Positions 29,290 to 40,862 of a DNA stretch of 64,000 nucleotides are shown here, piece by piece (positions within the stretch are counted from its first letter, which is position 1; the number at the start of each line of letters is the position of its first letter). Source of the stretch: Prostheceraeus crozeri. Lineage: Eukaryota > Platyhelminthes > Polycladida > Euryleptidae. The notes under the pieces are model-generated. The model saw only the letters and a program-made list of their open reading frames with translations, did not search any database and was not told where the DNA came from. Where the stretch lies: positions 62,001-126,000 of the forward strand of contig CAJQUW010003059.1 of the NCBI GenBank assembly GCA_907163375.1, written 5' to 3'. The position numbers were made by a program, and so were the translations under genes.

Positions 29290-32200
29290 ATTTACTAGTT
29301 TGCAAGTTAGACTAAGCGTTCTATTATTTGTAAATGAAAGATATAGTTTCAACAGTTTACAGATTACAAAATAAAGTTTCAATAGTGTTTATGTTAAAAA
29401 TAAAGTTTAAGCTGTTTGTGTGTTAGAAATAGAATTAAGTTTCAACAGTTTGTCGATTAAAAATGAAGTTTCAACAGTGTGTACGTTAGAAATAAAGTTT
29501 TATCTGTTTGTAAAATGAGATTGTAGGATTTACTAGTTTGCAAGTTAGACTAAGCGTTCTACTATTTGTAAACGAAAGATATAGTTTCAACAGTTTACAG
29601 ATTAAAAATAAAGTTTCAACAGTGTGTACGTTAGAAATAAAGTTTTAGTCGTTTGTGCGTTAGAAATAGAATAAAGTTTCAACAATTTGTCGATTAAAAA
29701 TAAAGTTTCAATATTGTGTATGTTAAGAATAAAGTTATATCTGTTTATATGTTAGAAATAAAAATAAAGTTTCACCAGTTTAAAAGTTAAAAATAAAGTT
29801 TCAATAATGTGTACATTAGAAACAAAGTTTCAACCTTACCGTTTACAAGTTAAAAATAAAGTTTCAATAGTGTGTATGTTAAGAATAAAGTTCTATCTGT
29901 TTGTATGTTAGAAATAAAATGAAGTTTCATCAGTTTACAAGTTAAGAATAAAGTTTTATCTGTTTTTATGTTAGAAATAAAACAAAGTTTCAACCGTCAA
30001 CAAGTTAAAAATTAAGTTTCAATAGTTTGCAAGTTAAAACTAATGTTTCAATAGTGCGTAAGTTAAGAATAAAGTTTTATCAGCTTGTATGTTAGAAATA
30101 AAATGAAGTTTCACCAGTTTACAAATTAAAAATAAAGTTTCAATAGTGTGTTTGTTAGAAATAAAGTTTCAACCGTTTACAATTTAAAAATAAAGTTTCA
30201 ACAGTGTCTACGTTAGAAATAAAGTTTGATCTGTTTGTAAAGTACGATCGTAGGATTTACAGATAAAAATAAAGTTTCAATAGTGTGTATGATGGAAATA
30301 AAGTTTAAGCGCTTTATGCGTTCGAAATAAAGTTTCAGCCGTTTACAAGTTAAAAATAAAGTTTCAACAGTGTGTACGTTAGAAATAAATGAAAGTAAGA
30401 ACTTCATCGTATGAGTATTCAAAGCATGTTTTGTAAATCAAATGTGTGTAGTACTGACAAGATAGAATCGCATTAGAAATAAAGTTTCAGCCGTTTACAA
30501 GTTAAAAATAGAGTTTCAACAGTGCGCACGTTAGAAATAAAGTTTTAGCTGTTTATATGTTAGAAACAAAATAAAGTTTCAACAGTTTACAAGTTGAAAA
30601 ATAAAGTTTCAACAGTGTGTACGTTAGAAATAAATGAAAGTAAGAACTTCATCGTATGAGTATTCAAAGCATGTTTTGTGAGTCAAATGTGTGTAGTACT
30701 GACATGATAGAATCAAGCTTGACAAACGCGTTTGTCAAGTTCATTTAATTCTATCATGTCAGTACTACACACATTTGATTCACAAAACATGCTTTGAATA
30801 CCCATACGATAAAGTTCTTACTTTCATTTATTTCTAACGTACACACTGTTGAAACTTTATTTTTCAACTTGTAAACTGTTGAAACTTTATTTTGTTTCTA
30901 ACATATAAACAGCTAAAACTTTATTTCTAACGTACACACTATTGAAACTTTATTTTTAACTTGTAAATGGCTGAAACTTTATTTCTAACGCACAAAGCGC
31001 TTAAATTTTATTTCCATCATACAGACTATTGAAACTTTATTTTAATCTGTAAATTGTTGAAACGATATTTTTCATTTACAACTAGTAGAATGCTGAGTCT
31101 AACTTGCAAACTAGTAAATCCTACGATCGTACTTTACAAACAGATAAAACTTTATTTCTAACGTAGACACTGTTGAAACTTTATTTTTAAATTGTAAACG
31201 GCTGAAACTTTGTTTCTAACGTACACACTATTGAAACTTTATTTTTAATTTGTAAACTGGTGAAACTTCAGTTTATTTCTAACATACAAGCTGATAAAAC
31301 TTTATTCTTAACTTGTACACTGGTGAAGCTTCATTTTATTTCTAACATACAAGCTGATAAAACTTTATTCTTAACATACGCACTATTGAAACATTAGTTT
31401 TAACTTGCAAACTATTGAAACTTAATTTTTAACTTGTTAACGGTTGAAACTTTATTTTATTTCTAACATACAAACAGATAGAACTTTATTCTTAACATAC
31501 ACACTATTGAAACTTTATTTTTAACGTGTTAACTATTGAAACTTTAATTTTAACTTGTAAACTGGTGAAGCTTCATTTTATTTCTAACATACAAACAGAT
31601 AGAACTTTATTCTTAACATACACACTATTGAAAGTTTATTTTTAACGTGTTAACTATTGAAACTTTATTTTTAACTTGTAAACGGTTGAAACTTTGTTTT
31701 ATTTCTAACATACAAACAGATAAAACTTTATTCTTAACATACACACTATTGAAACTTTATTTCTAACGTACACACTATTGAAACTTTATTTTTAATTTGT
31801 AAACTGGTGAAATTTCATTTTATTTCTAACATACAAGCTGATAAAACTTTATTCTTAACATACGCACTATTGAAACATTAGTTTTAACTTTCAAACTATT
31901 GAAACTTTATTTTTAACTTGTTAACGGTTGAAACTTTGTTTTATTTCTAACATACAAACAGATAAAACTTTATTCTTAACTTGTAAACGGATGAAACTTC
32001 ATTTTATTTCTAACATACAAACAGATAGAACTTTATTCTTAACATACACACTATTGAAGCTTTATTTTTAACTTGTAAACGGTAACGGTTGAAACTTTGT
32101 TTCTAACGTACACATTATTGAAACTTTATTTTTAACTTTTAAACTGGTGAAACTTTATTTCATTTCTGACATACAAGCAGATAAAACTTTATTCTTAACC

Positions 32201-33180
32201 TGTAAACTGGTGAACCTTCATTTTTATTTCTAACATATAGACAGATAGAACTTTATTCTTAACATACACACTATTGAAACTTCATTTTTAACTTGTAAAC
32301 GGTTGAAATTTTATTTTATTTCTAACACACAAACGACTAAAACTTTATTTCTAACGTACACACTGTTGAAACTTTATTTTTAATCTGAAAACTGTTGAAA
32401 CTATATCTTTCGTTTACAAATAGTAGAACGCTTAGTCTAACTTGCAAACTAGTAAATCCTACAATCTCATTTTACAAACAGATAAAACTTTATTTCTAGC
32501 GTACACACTGCTGAAACTTTATTTTTAATCGACAAACTGTTGAAACTTTATTCTATTTCTAACACACAAACAGCTTAAACTTTATTTTTAACATAAACAC
32601 TATTGAAACTTTATTTTGTAATCTGTAAACTGTTGAAACTATATCTTTCATTTACAAATAGTAGAACGCTTAGTCTAACTTGCAAACTAGTAAATCCTAC
32701 AATCTCATTTTACAAACAGATAAAACTTTATTTCTAGCGTACACACTGTTGAAACTTTATTTTTAATCGACAAATTGTTGAAACTTTATTCTATTTCTAA
32801 CACACAAACAGCTTAAATTTTATTTTTAACATAAACACTATTGAAACTTTATTTTGTAATCTGTAAACTGTTGAAACTATATCTTTCATTTACAAATAGT
32901 AGAACGCTTAGTCTAACTTGCAAACTAGTAAATCCTACAATCTCATTTTACAAACAGATAAAACTTTATTTCTAACGTACACACTGTTGAAACTTCATTT
33001 TTAATCGACAAACTGTTGAAACTTTATTCTATTTCTAACACACAAACAGCTTAAACTTTATTTTTAACATAAACACTATTGAAACCTTATTTTGTAATCT
33101 GTAAACTGTTGAAACTATATCTTTCATTTACAAATAATAGAACGCTTAGTCTAACTTGCAAACTAGTAAATCTTATTCGT
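29290..33180. repeat. Central AT-rich satellite and palindrome axis of P
   Basis: Degenerate 28- to 32-bp units of the form AATAAAGTTTCAACAGTTTAC-AAGTTAAA, often paired as GTGTGTACGTTAGAAATAAAGTTT. On the left (29,290-30,728) they run in one orientation; from 30,729 on they run inverted. The axis is GACAAACG/CGTTTGTC at 30,721-30,736, with only a small mismatch beside it. The right half is about 1 kb longer than the left, so the array has expanded on one side. Longer composite units (with CTAGTTTGCAAGTTAGACTAAGCGTTCTA) recur three or four times near the outer edges. Confidence 0.9.
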
Positions 33181-33331
33181 CATCGAATCTAACTGTTTAA
33201 ATCTTCATCATGGAAATCAATGTTCCACAGTCATTTGAAAAAGATATGATCACCCTTCGTCTAACCCATCCGTTGCATGATAACAACTCCTAGCATAATA
33301 ACATTTATTGAATAACTGTAGCAAGCATGCA

Positions 33332-33862
33332 TTACAAATCAATGGTTTGAAACAGATAAAATAGATACAGCTGGTAACTGTCATATAGCGAGCAATGATA
33401 ACCATACAGGACTTTGGCAGTGTTGAGGTAAGGAGGAAAGAAGCATTGGTTATGAACGTAGCTACTACAACGAACAGACAAAATAGGAACACACAAATCC
33501 TTAAAACGTTTCGTGACTTCATGATAGTGTTGATTCACTCTACTATCCCAAGGTGGGAGCAAAATATCATTAATGACTAGATTGGGAAATACTTTCCTCT
33601 CCTTACCAGGATTATTACAAAAGATGCGTATAACATTGAAAGCAGCTAACCATCGTTTAAAGTCAATAAGAAGAGCACTCTCACAAGAAAAGCCATAGTC
33701 TTGCAAATATTTCAGATTAAGTCCATGAATGTGCTTTCTCGCCCATTGATCAACATTGGGATCGCAGTTCGCATGTTGATGATAGACACTAACAATCTGA
33801 TATGTCCAATTGTTCATAGCAATAGCACTGAGATCCTGTACAGGTTCACCCTCACAATCCAT
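33332..33862 (-). CDS. DEDDh exonuclease-like protein, right-arm copy
   Basis: Mirror copy of 28,599-29,129. Same D-x-E and H-x4-D motifs, with only two residue differences that I can see (Glu/Asp near residue 10 and Asn/Ile near residue 45). Open over the full 176 codons. Confidence 0.55.
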   Translation of the reverse strand: MDCEGEPVQDLSAIAMNNWTYQIVSVYHQHANCDPNVDQWARKHIHGLNLKYLQDYGFSCESALLIDFKRWLAAFNVIRIFCNNPGKERKVFPNLVINDILLPPWDSRVNQHYHEVTKRFKDLCVPILSVRCSSYVHNQCFFPPYLNTAKVLYGYHCSLYDSYQLYLFYLFQTIDL

Positions 33863-33914
33863 AAAAATGATGATAGAAGCCTAAAACGGAAATTTACACA
33901 TCTAAGGAAACGTT

Positions 33915-34040
33915 CTATATCATATTACAAAAAGAAGAATTACATCGATGCTTTTCACGACAAAATACACAAATGATATGATGGCAACAAAGAAGTAAAA
34001 TGTATCTAATAAGACCACGCCTACGACACTCAAAGCACAT
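33915..34040 (-). CDS. Mini RING-like zinc protein, right-arm copy
   Basis: Mirror copy of 28,421-28,546; the 41-residue product is the same. Confidence 0.4.
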   Translation of the reverse strand: MCFECRRRGLIRYILLLCCHHIICVFCREKHRCNSSFCNMI

Positions 34041-34074
34041 AAGCGAATTGTCATAGGGTAGAGTTAGGAAAGGA

Positions 34075-34849
34075 CTAGTAATTCTCCTTATTTGATTTGC
34101 GTTTTGAAGCAGCATTCTTGTCCGACTTGCGTTTCGTACCACTGCTGTTAAGGATTTGATCAATTATGTCATCTACGTTGGGTGGCTTTGGAATATATAG
34201 GATGGATTCAGTGTATATCGAGAGAGAGGCTATTTTGTTATCTTTGTGCTGACCATAATATAGCCCATTCACTTTGAAAAGGATATCCCAACTACCTTCT
34301 CCGAGCTCATCACATCTGATGGGCATTGATTGATCTCCCTCCTTCTTATAGTAAGTACACCAATGTGATACCGGTAGGCAAATGTGATTACCATCCCAAA
34401 TCTTTCTATAGGGAGTATCCTTGTCATCTCTCGCCTTCCACTCTTGAGCAAGAGGAGTAGGAATGTCCATATTTAATGTCACGTACTCTTCAATAATATC
34501 AAGTTGGTGGCGAATGTACGGACTCACGGGGATCAGTATGTAGTTCCCATACTGATTGCGCATTATCTTGACATCCGTGGAAGGGAGCATTCCCGTTCGG
34601 AGTACTACGCTATGATCGTCATAACGCAAGACTTGTTTAAATTTACGCTGTAGCGGTGTAGGATTATGTACCTTGGTTGTTTCTTCCACTGGCCTCAGTT
34701 GTAGATGATCTGATCGTAGCGAACCTTGTAACGTCTGGCCACCATTTTGTCCTGCCAGTGTAGCAGATGGAGTAGATGCCTGAAAATAAAAAAGATTCTA
34801 TCAAGGTTACGTTCAAGGGAGGAGAGGGAGGAAAGTAGCGACTTACCAT
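34075..34849 (-). CDS. Conserved Polinton protein of unknown function, right-arm copy
   Basis: Mirror of the left-arm gene. Exon 1 is the ATG alone (34,849-34,847), a GTAAGT...TTTTCAG intron spans 34,846-34,780, and exon 2 is 34,779-34,075, giving a 235-residue product as in element B. Its TATA box is mirrored near 34,950. Confidence 0.6.
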
Positions 34850-35639
34850 TTTAGTTGGATAATATAACAGGGATGTAGAGAGAGAGAATGTGCGTCCGTC
34901 ACTTGTACGATTCAACGATGGAATGATTCTCACTGTGGAAGGCTCTCTATTTATAAAGGAATGCTTGATTCTCATTAGACAAAAATCCTCATTGGAGAAT
35001 AGAACACATTTAGTAAAGCTGGCACGCTGACGAGTGTGACTGCAGAAACATTTCTTCAACGTTCGCTACGTTTCACAACAACCTGTCAAAGACTTCTTAC
35101 AAACTTATTTCAACATTTGCATTTAAGCGAACATGTGCTTCACATATTCTACACGAACGGTTAACGCATGTAATATAAAACCCTAAATCCAACCGTAGAG
35201 GAGCCTAGCCTTGGATTATGAACTTTACAACCCATGCGATTCAATGTCATGGAACTAGCTCTCACACACTCAACGTGTGTGACAACATCTGGTTTTATAA
35301 AACATTCAATGCTGACTATAAGACCTTGTGTGAAACAATCTACACAGCGCAGTAAAACTTTCTATCGCTGTGATGAACACTGTTTTCATATAACATTCTA
35401 AACTCGCAGTCTTACTGCAGTAGAAAACTGCTTTTACTAAACCTGATGAAGCTAATCTAACAGTCATGAAGTTTGAATTTCTAATAGGGAAACATTTGGC
35501 AACTATCTCCAATAAAAATTTCTAACACTGTGAAAGTAAGTTACAAGACAATCTACACTGTGCAGTAAAACCTTCTAAAACTTTCTAGTGCTGTGATGAG
35601 TTCGGTCAGTCATACAACGTCAATGATCAAACTTTATTT

Positions 35640-36120
35640 TCACAAACGTGCGTCGCGGTAAATTATTTGACTACACTAACGCTTACATTTCATGACATGT
35701 GTGTTTCATAAAACGTCATGATCAAACTTTTCTAACTATACATCAACCTGTGTTGCAGTAAAACTTTTACAAACCATGATACACTTTCTAACGACACTCA
35801 CGAATACAACTTCGATGATCAGACTTTACTTTCTCAAACGGGTGTCACAGTAAAATTATTTGACTACACTAACTTTGCAAACCATGATACACTTTCTGAC
35901 TAGACTTACAAATAAAACGTTGATGATCAAACTTTCTAACTATACATCAACCTGTGTTGCAATAAAACTTTTGTACAACATGATAAAGTTTCTGACTACA
36001 CTAACTTTGCTTTTACAAACCATGATACAGTTTCCGACTAGACTTACGAATACAACGTTGATGATCAAACTTTTCTAACTATGCATCAACCTGTGTTGCA
36101 GTAAAACTTTTACAAACCAT
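35640..36120. repeat. Degenerate tandem repeats, right-arm mirror
   Basis: Inverted counterpart of 26,343-26,850, with the same TTTACAAACCATGATAC and CATCAACCTGTGTTGC modules. Confidence 0.7.
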
Positions 36121-36149
36121 GATACACTTTCTAACGACACTCACGAATA

Positions 36150-36365
36150 GTGATGGAGATCGCCAGCACCAAATTCCTCCACCAATTATGGGAATGGTAC
36201 ACCCCCAACTCCCAGCCACGAACTATGGCGGAGTGGGAGTATATCGACAAAGTGAGGCTCGCAGTAGAAGAACGATTAAAGCAAGTGAACTGTTTTTGTT
36301 ATCTATGTGAAGCCAGACTCTGGGACGATATTGACGATGAAGACCTTTTGAAATACATGCCATAA
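36150..36365 (+). CDS. 71-residue protein with CxxC, right-arm copy
   Basis: Mirror of 26,097-26,312; same product, same stop running into an AATAAA signal. Confidence 0.4.
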   Translation: MMEIASTKFLHQLWEWYTPNSQPRTMAEWEYIDKVRLAVEERLKQVNCFCYLCEARLWDDIDDEDLLKYMP

Positions 36366-36417
36366 TAAATTTTTATTTCGTATTATCTTTGCTTTCATAC
36401 TGACTTACTTGAATGGG

Positions 36418-37032
36418 GCTTCAGTGGATGATTTAACCATGCATACTTTTTCATTTGGAAATAGTAGCACGCTTAGTCTAACTTGTAAATCTTATAACAT
36501 TTCATATGGGCGATGATGGTAGCTGAAATAGTGTTAAATAAAATTAAGATGGCTTACACTTCTGATACAGGGATAGCAATCGACTGCGATCCATGTGTAA
36601 AGAGCTTGTTAGACTACGGATGGGCTTAAGTGGATGATTTAACCATGTATACTTTTTCATTTGGAAATAGTAGCACGCTTAGTCTAACTTGTAAATCTTA
36701 TAACATTTCATATGGGCGATGATGGTAGATGAAATAGTGTTAAATAAAATTAAGATAGCTTACACTTCTGATACAGGGATAGCAATCGACTGCGATCCAT
36801 GTGTAAAGAGCTTGTTAGACTACGGATGGGCTTAAGTGGATGATTTAACCATGTATACTTTTTCATTTGGAAATAGTAGCACGCTTAGTCTAACTTGTAA
36901 ATCTTAAAACATTTCATATGGGCGATGATGGTAGTTGAAATAGTGTTAAATAAAATCAAGATAGCTTACACTTCTAATACAGGGATAGCAATCGACTGCG
37001 ATCCATGTGTAAAGAGCTTGTTAGACTACGGA
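36418..37032. repeat. 206-bp tandem repeat, three copies (right arm)
   Basis: Inverted counterpart of 25,637-26,048 with one additional copy. Repeat ends (GAGCTTGTTAGACTACGGA) occur near 36,621, 36,827 and 37,033. The extra copy accounts for the 206- to 207-base difference in arm register inside and outside this point. Confidence 0.85.
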
Positions 37033-37322
37033 AGAGAGAAGTGTGTTATGTTGCGTGTGGCGCGTGAGTGTCCTCCCATTTCATTCCATTCATCAATTCG
37101 TCTCATTGACAGAGACAGGTAGAACTCATGGTTCTCATAACGTATGCAATGGAAAGTTTTAGGTAACCTTCGACAGTTGGCTAAATGTCGCCCTGGCGCG
37201 AATGCATACTACGTTGAGACAGAGGCAATCACTTGCAAACATGACGCAGAGAGGTTTAACAAGATTGACCATTGCCGAATGTCCCTTGCGGTATACATAG
37301 CTACGGGTTTCACCGCCGCCCT

Positions 37323-37526
37323 TTACAGGAACGCCCGTCGAAAGGAAGTATTACACCGAACTTCATTTGCAACGTTCAAGTTGACTGATAGCAGATTCAA
37401 CTTAATGATAGTATTCGCCAGTCCGAAGACTGCCCAGGGCAGACCGCGTGGAGGTTCTATCATGTCTTGCCCCATGGTGGCCCTTAAGAGAGCCGGTGGT
37501 TCGTTCTCGGGAGTCGTCATCAGCAA
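37323..37526 (-). CDS. Conserved mini-protein, copy 2, right arm
   Basis: Mirror of 25,142-25,345; identical product including the Kozak-flanked MGQDMIEPPRG start. Confidence 0.4.
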   Translation of the reverse strand: MLMTTPENEPPALLRATMGQDMIEPPRGLPWAVFGLANTIIKLNLLSVNLNVANEVRCNTSFRRAFL

Positions 37527-37528
37527 TC

Positions 37529-37795
37529 TTACTCCATACCGATTCTGCTGAGAGAGAGTCGAAACCGTTCAACCTCAGCAGTGTCGACTTCCATGCTAGT
37601 TGGCATGTGAGTGAAAAGTGGAATGTAGCGCCATTCCATTGGATTGACAACACTTGCTGTCACCGGATTGCCAATCCGAGCAACATTGTTGTGGGCTCTG
37701 TCTTGCTCCTCTAGTCTAACAAATTCGTTAAATAAATTTCGCAGTCTTAACTGCGGTCCGCGAGGAGAGCTGACTTGACTGTTCGTCGTCTGCAT
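37529..37795 (-). CDS. 88-residue protein of unknown function, right-arm copy
   Basis: Mirror of 24,873-25,139, with one visible Met/Val difference. The TATA box is mirrored at about 37,828-37,834. Confidence 0.45.
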   Translation of the reverse strand: MQTTNSQVSSPRGPQLRLRNLFNEFVRLEEQDRAHNNVARIGNPVTASVVNPMEWRYIPLFTHMPTSMEVDTAEVERFRLSLSRIGME

Positions 37796-37839
37796 GATTG
37801 AAATGAAATGAAATGAGAGGTAGTGGTTTATATACCCCT

Positions 37840-37956
37840 CTAACGCGACGCAACGTTCAAGTTGACAGATAGCAGATTCAACTTAATGATAGTATTCGCC
37901 AGTCTAAAGACTGCCCAGGGCAAACCGCGTGGAGGTTCTATCATGTCTTGCCCCAT
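37840..37956 (-). CDS. Conserved mini-protein, copy 1, right arm
   Basis: Mirror of 24,712-24,828. In this arm the frame is also open upstream of the Met (RYDENEP...IRAT), across the position of the splice acceptor, which supports the idea that the peptide can be read as part of a spliced exon. Confidence 0.4.
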   Translation of the reverse strand: MGQDMIEPPRGLPWAVFRLANTIIKLNLLSVNLNVASR

Positions 37957-38069
37957 GGTGGCCCTTATGAGAGCCGTTGGTTCGTTCTCGTCGTATCTGA
38001 AAATAGAAGGAAAAATAGATGAAATTATATTCAAGTGATAGAGATGATATTAACTTACCATAAATCAAT

Positions 38070-39245
38070 TCAACCGGTTCGTTGAACCTTTGATGGTGGT
38101 GGCTGAGGCAGGTACTTTGCCGGCAACTTTCGCTTGCGGTGGCTTAATTCCTTAATTTCTCCATCATGTGTTATGGAGATATGAAGACAACGTATGTCTG
38201 GTATTGCCCCTTCGTAGCACTCAAAGGACCAATCTAACTCCTCTTTCTGAATCAGAATATCATCGACAATTCTGCTAGACGTAATGGGAAGGTGAAGTGT
38301 TGTTCGCTTCTCCTTCATAGTGACGTTTCTAGCCTCAACCAGACTCAATTTTGTCTGCTCAAGTTGAAGTTGGAGCGTCTCTTCCTTGACCCTCAAACTT
38401 TTAATGAGTTTCACCTGCTCATCTACCCGCTTCTCGCTGGTGATTGCCCTCTGTTGGTAGGGCTCTAGGTTTTTTACCTGTGTCTTCAAACTACGTATTT
38501 CCGACACTTGGGCTTTGAAGCTGAAATTTTCATCCTTGAGCGCAGCGCACTCATTCTTATATCGGGTGAGTTCGTCTTTTATCTTCCTTATAGCAAATTC
38601 CTGACTGACTTTTGCGATCTCACTGTCTTTACACCACTGCTCAGTCTGTTTTTTAATCCCCTTTGTTGTTTTGGGGGAGGAGTGAAGTATTGGCTTCTTG
38701 ATAGCTTTGTTTGTGACGACTACTTCCTCAGATTCACTATCATCGTTTTCATCATTGCCTGCTGCACTGTGATCGGACCCTATGATTGACTGTATCGCTT
38801 TATCTAGATCCGTTTCTACATCGTCGAGTATTGGCTTCTCGACAGCTTTGTTTGTGGCGACTCCTTCCTCAGATTCAGTATCAACGTTTTTATCATTGCA
38901 TGCTGCACTGTGATCGGACCCTATGATTGACTGTATCACTTTATCTAGATCCGTTTCTACATCGTCGGATGTTTCGTTGAAGTATCTGACTATCATTTTG
39001 CCAACGTCCGATGTCGTGTAATTGGCAACCTTTGTGGTTGGACATGCTAAGTGAGTAGCGTAAAATTCCTCATTCTGCTTGCCTTTGGTAAATTTTAAGC
39101 AATGAATACAGCCAGATATTACAGCTATTTCTTTATGCTCATTGGGAGCATCCTTATACTTATTCAAATGGCGCTTGAACTCAGCACCCCTCTTTATTTC
39201 ACCACATAGACACTTCTTGATCAAAAATTTTGAGTTGCCTCCCAT
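38070..39245 (-). CDS. Zinc-finger / coiled-coil protein, right-arm copy
   Basis: Mirror of 23,423-24,598 with the same start (MGGNSKF) after the same splice acceptor. A handful of residue differences (for example Ile/Leu and Val/Glu near residue 40, His/Tyr near the C-terminus). The internal acidic duplication and coiled coil are unchanged. Confidence 0.65.
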   Translation of the reverse strand: MGGNSKFLIKKCLCGEIKRGAEFKRHLNKYKDAPNEHKEIAVISGCIHCLKFTKGKQNEEFYATHLACPTTKVANYTTSDVGKMIVRYFNETSDDVETDLDKVIQSIIGSDHSAACNDKNVDTESEEGVATNKAVEKPILDDVETDLDKAIQSIIGSDHSAAGNDENDDSESEEVVVTNKAIKKPILHSSPKTTKGIKKQTEQWCKDSEIAKVSQEFAIRKIKDELTRYKNECAALKDENFSFKAQVSEIRSLKTQVKNLEPYQQRAITSEKRVDEQVKLIKSLRVKEETLQLQLEQTKLSLVEARNVTMKEKRTTLHLPITSSRIVDDILIQKEELDWSFECYEGAIPDIRCLHISITHDGEIKELSHRKRKLPAKYLPQPPPSKVQRTG

Positions 39246-40499
39246 TATCTGTAGAAAGAAAGATAAAATGGAATTACTGACAGGCGACATTGGCAGTCAT
39301 TCTTATAATCATACAGCTAAATTGTGAGATTGGTGGAAAGTGTCGAACCTTTGAATCCGTTACAGGCATTACTCAGAGGGGATGTTATCCCAACTCCAAG
39401 GCCTCGGCCCACAAATCCAACCTCCCGCGGACAGAGCGTGCGTCATATCACTGTGTTGGTATCCGGACCCCGATTTTGACATGAAAACCAGTGGATTGTT
39501 TACAAAGGTTGCAAATTCCAAGCCGAAGCTCGCCTCCCACAACTTTATAAATGTCTTAGTTGAATTCAGCAGGGTCGAAAACCCCAGAAAACCTCCAAAA
39601 CTAGTGAATTTTAATTTTTCAACTTTTTAGCACTACTTATGAAATTTTATAAGTAGTCTATCACTTAGGGCAGGTCAATAGCGACCGAACCTTTTTAGAA
39701 TCAAGTCAAACGGACTTGTAGAAGCAAAGTTACAAGCCTTTAAAGTTTTGGAGTCCTTTATGGCCTGGAGACGAAGGCCATCTCCTGGCGAACCTCTAAG
39801 TCTGACGCCTTAGCTGATATCAGCATGAAATTTTCTAAGTCGGTTTCTTACAGAAACCCGGAATTTGGAATGTCCGAAGCTATCATCGGAGCTCAGAGAG
39901 ACGACTTACCGTTGACAATCTCTCGTATTAATGTCAAGTCTCTGTCGGTTCCCAGCTTATATAGTTTGTGGCGATCAGCTGATGACGTAATACCCATCAT
40001 CCAAAAACTTAAAACGCTTCTATCGCCGATTCTAGAGGTCCGATTGAGCTGGAAATTCACCATTTCCATGTAGAATTGGACGCTGAATCCGAATCTGGCC
40101 TCCGTTTTCCCATCCGATGCTTCGTTTTGGCTCTACAGCCCACAGCCATCGCAAAAATTCTAACTCTGTCGTTTTCTCGAAAATATTTCGTGAAGAAAAA
40201 TTTTTTCTCTCCGATTGACTTGAAACTCACCATGTTGATAGAGAATTTCATGCTGATTCCAAATCTGAAATCCGTTTTCCCATCCGATGCTTCGTTTTGA
40301 CGCTAGAGCCCAAAACGTCCAAAATTCTAACTCTGTCGTTTTTCGCCAATCTCCCAAAATCTTAAATGGCGTCTCACATCTAAACGAAGACAGATATGAA
40401 CAAGCCGTTTCTTTCAGTGAATTTGTCTCACTCTTAGCTTTCAAACGAGCTATTGCACGAGAACATCCGTCCACTGGAAGCAAAGTTGGAAGGTCGGTG

Positions 40500-40856
40500 C
40501 CGAGGGGGGGGAGGGGGACGTCAGCGAAAATTTTTCTCTCCGATTGCTTTCAAATTCACCATACCGATGCAGAATTTCACGCTGAATCCAAATCTGGCCT
40601 CCGTTTTCACATCCGAGCACTGCTTCCACTCGAAACAGTCCATTTTACAATCCAACATTCATCAGATTTCACGAAAAACATCACACACTATAGCCTCAAG
40701 ACAAAACCTGGCGGTCGCCCAAGTCCACCACGACACTCTGTCGTTCCAGAGGGGGGGGGACGTCAGCGAACCTGGACCCACCTGGCCGGCACACCACGAC
40801 ACTCTGTCGTTCCAGAGGGGGGGCGCCGGTCGGGTGTTCGCCGTTTTCTTACTACA
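40500..40856. repeat. Terminal poly-C / hairpin repeats, right end of P
   Basis: Inverted counterpart of the left terminus: two copies of CCACGACACTCTGTCGTTCC plus poly-G, then CGCCGGTCGGGTGTTCGCCG and TTTTCTTACTACA at the end. Lengths of the G runs differ slightly between the arms. Confidence 0.75.
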
Positions 40857-40862
40857 TCCAAG
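40857..40862. repeat. Target-site duplication of element P, right copy
   Basis: TCCAAG immediately after the right terminus; identical to 21,807-21,812. Confidence 0.8.

Larger units (their letters stand above)
21813..40856. mobile_element. Element P: 19-kb palindromic Polinton derivative
   Basis: Left and right halves are reverse complements over their whole length, meeting near 30,728/30,729 with essentially no spacer. The ends match (AGTAGTAAGAAAACGG and its complement, apart from the last base) and are flanked by TCCAAG on both sides. Each arm carries, from end to middle: poly-C/hairpin terminal repeats, a TATA-driven zinc-finger/coiled-coil gene, a small 88-residue gene between two copies of a conserved peptide, a 206-bp repeat, a 71-residue gene, the 204/235-residue unknown protein, a mini RING protein and an exonuclease-like protein, then AT-rich satellite. 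Integrase, polymerase and capsid genes are absent, so it is non-autonomous. Termini and gene block match element B. The arms are nearly identical, implying a young or recently homogenised structure. Confidence 0.85.

Noticed and set aside
29290-33180. CRISPR-like array of about 30-bp repeats
   Set aside because: Units are degenerate, continuous and without unique spacers, and the setting is eukaryotic. It is an AT-rich satellite inverted about a palindrome axis.
33395-33580. 61-residue frames opposite the exonuclease-like gene (also 28,881-29,066 and 49,909-50,094)
   Set aside because: They are the antisense of a conserved gene and are kept only because that gene is kept.
21813-40856. The palindrome as a sequencing or assembly artefact
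   Set aside because: Arms differ in single bases and in repeat copy number, flanks on the two sides are unrelated, and both ends carry the same 6-bp duplication. I keep it as real, though raw reads would settle it.
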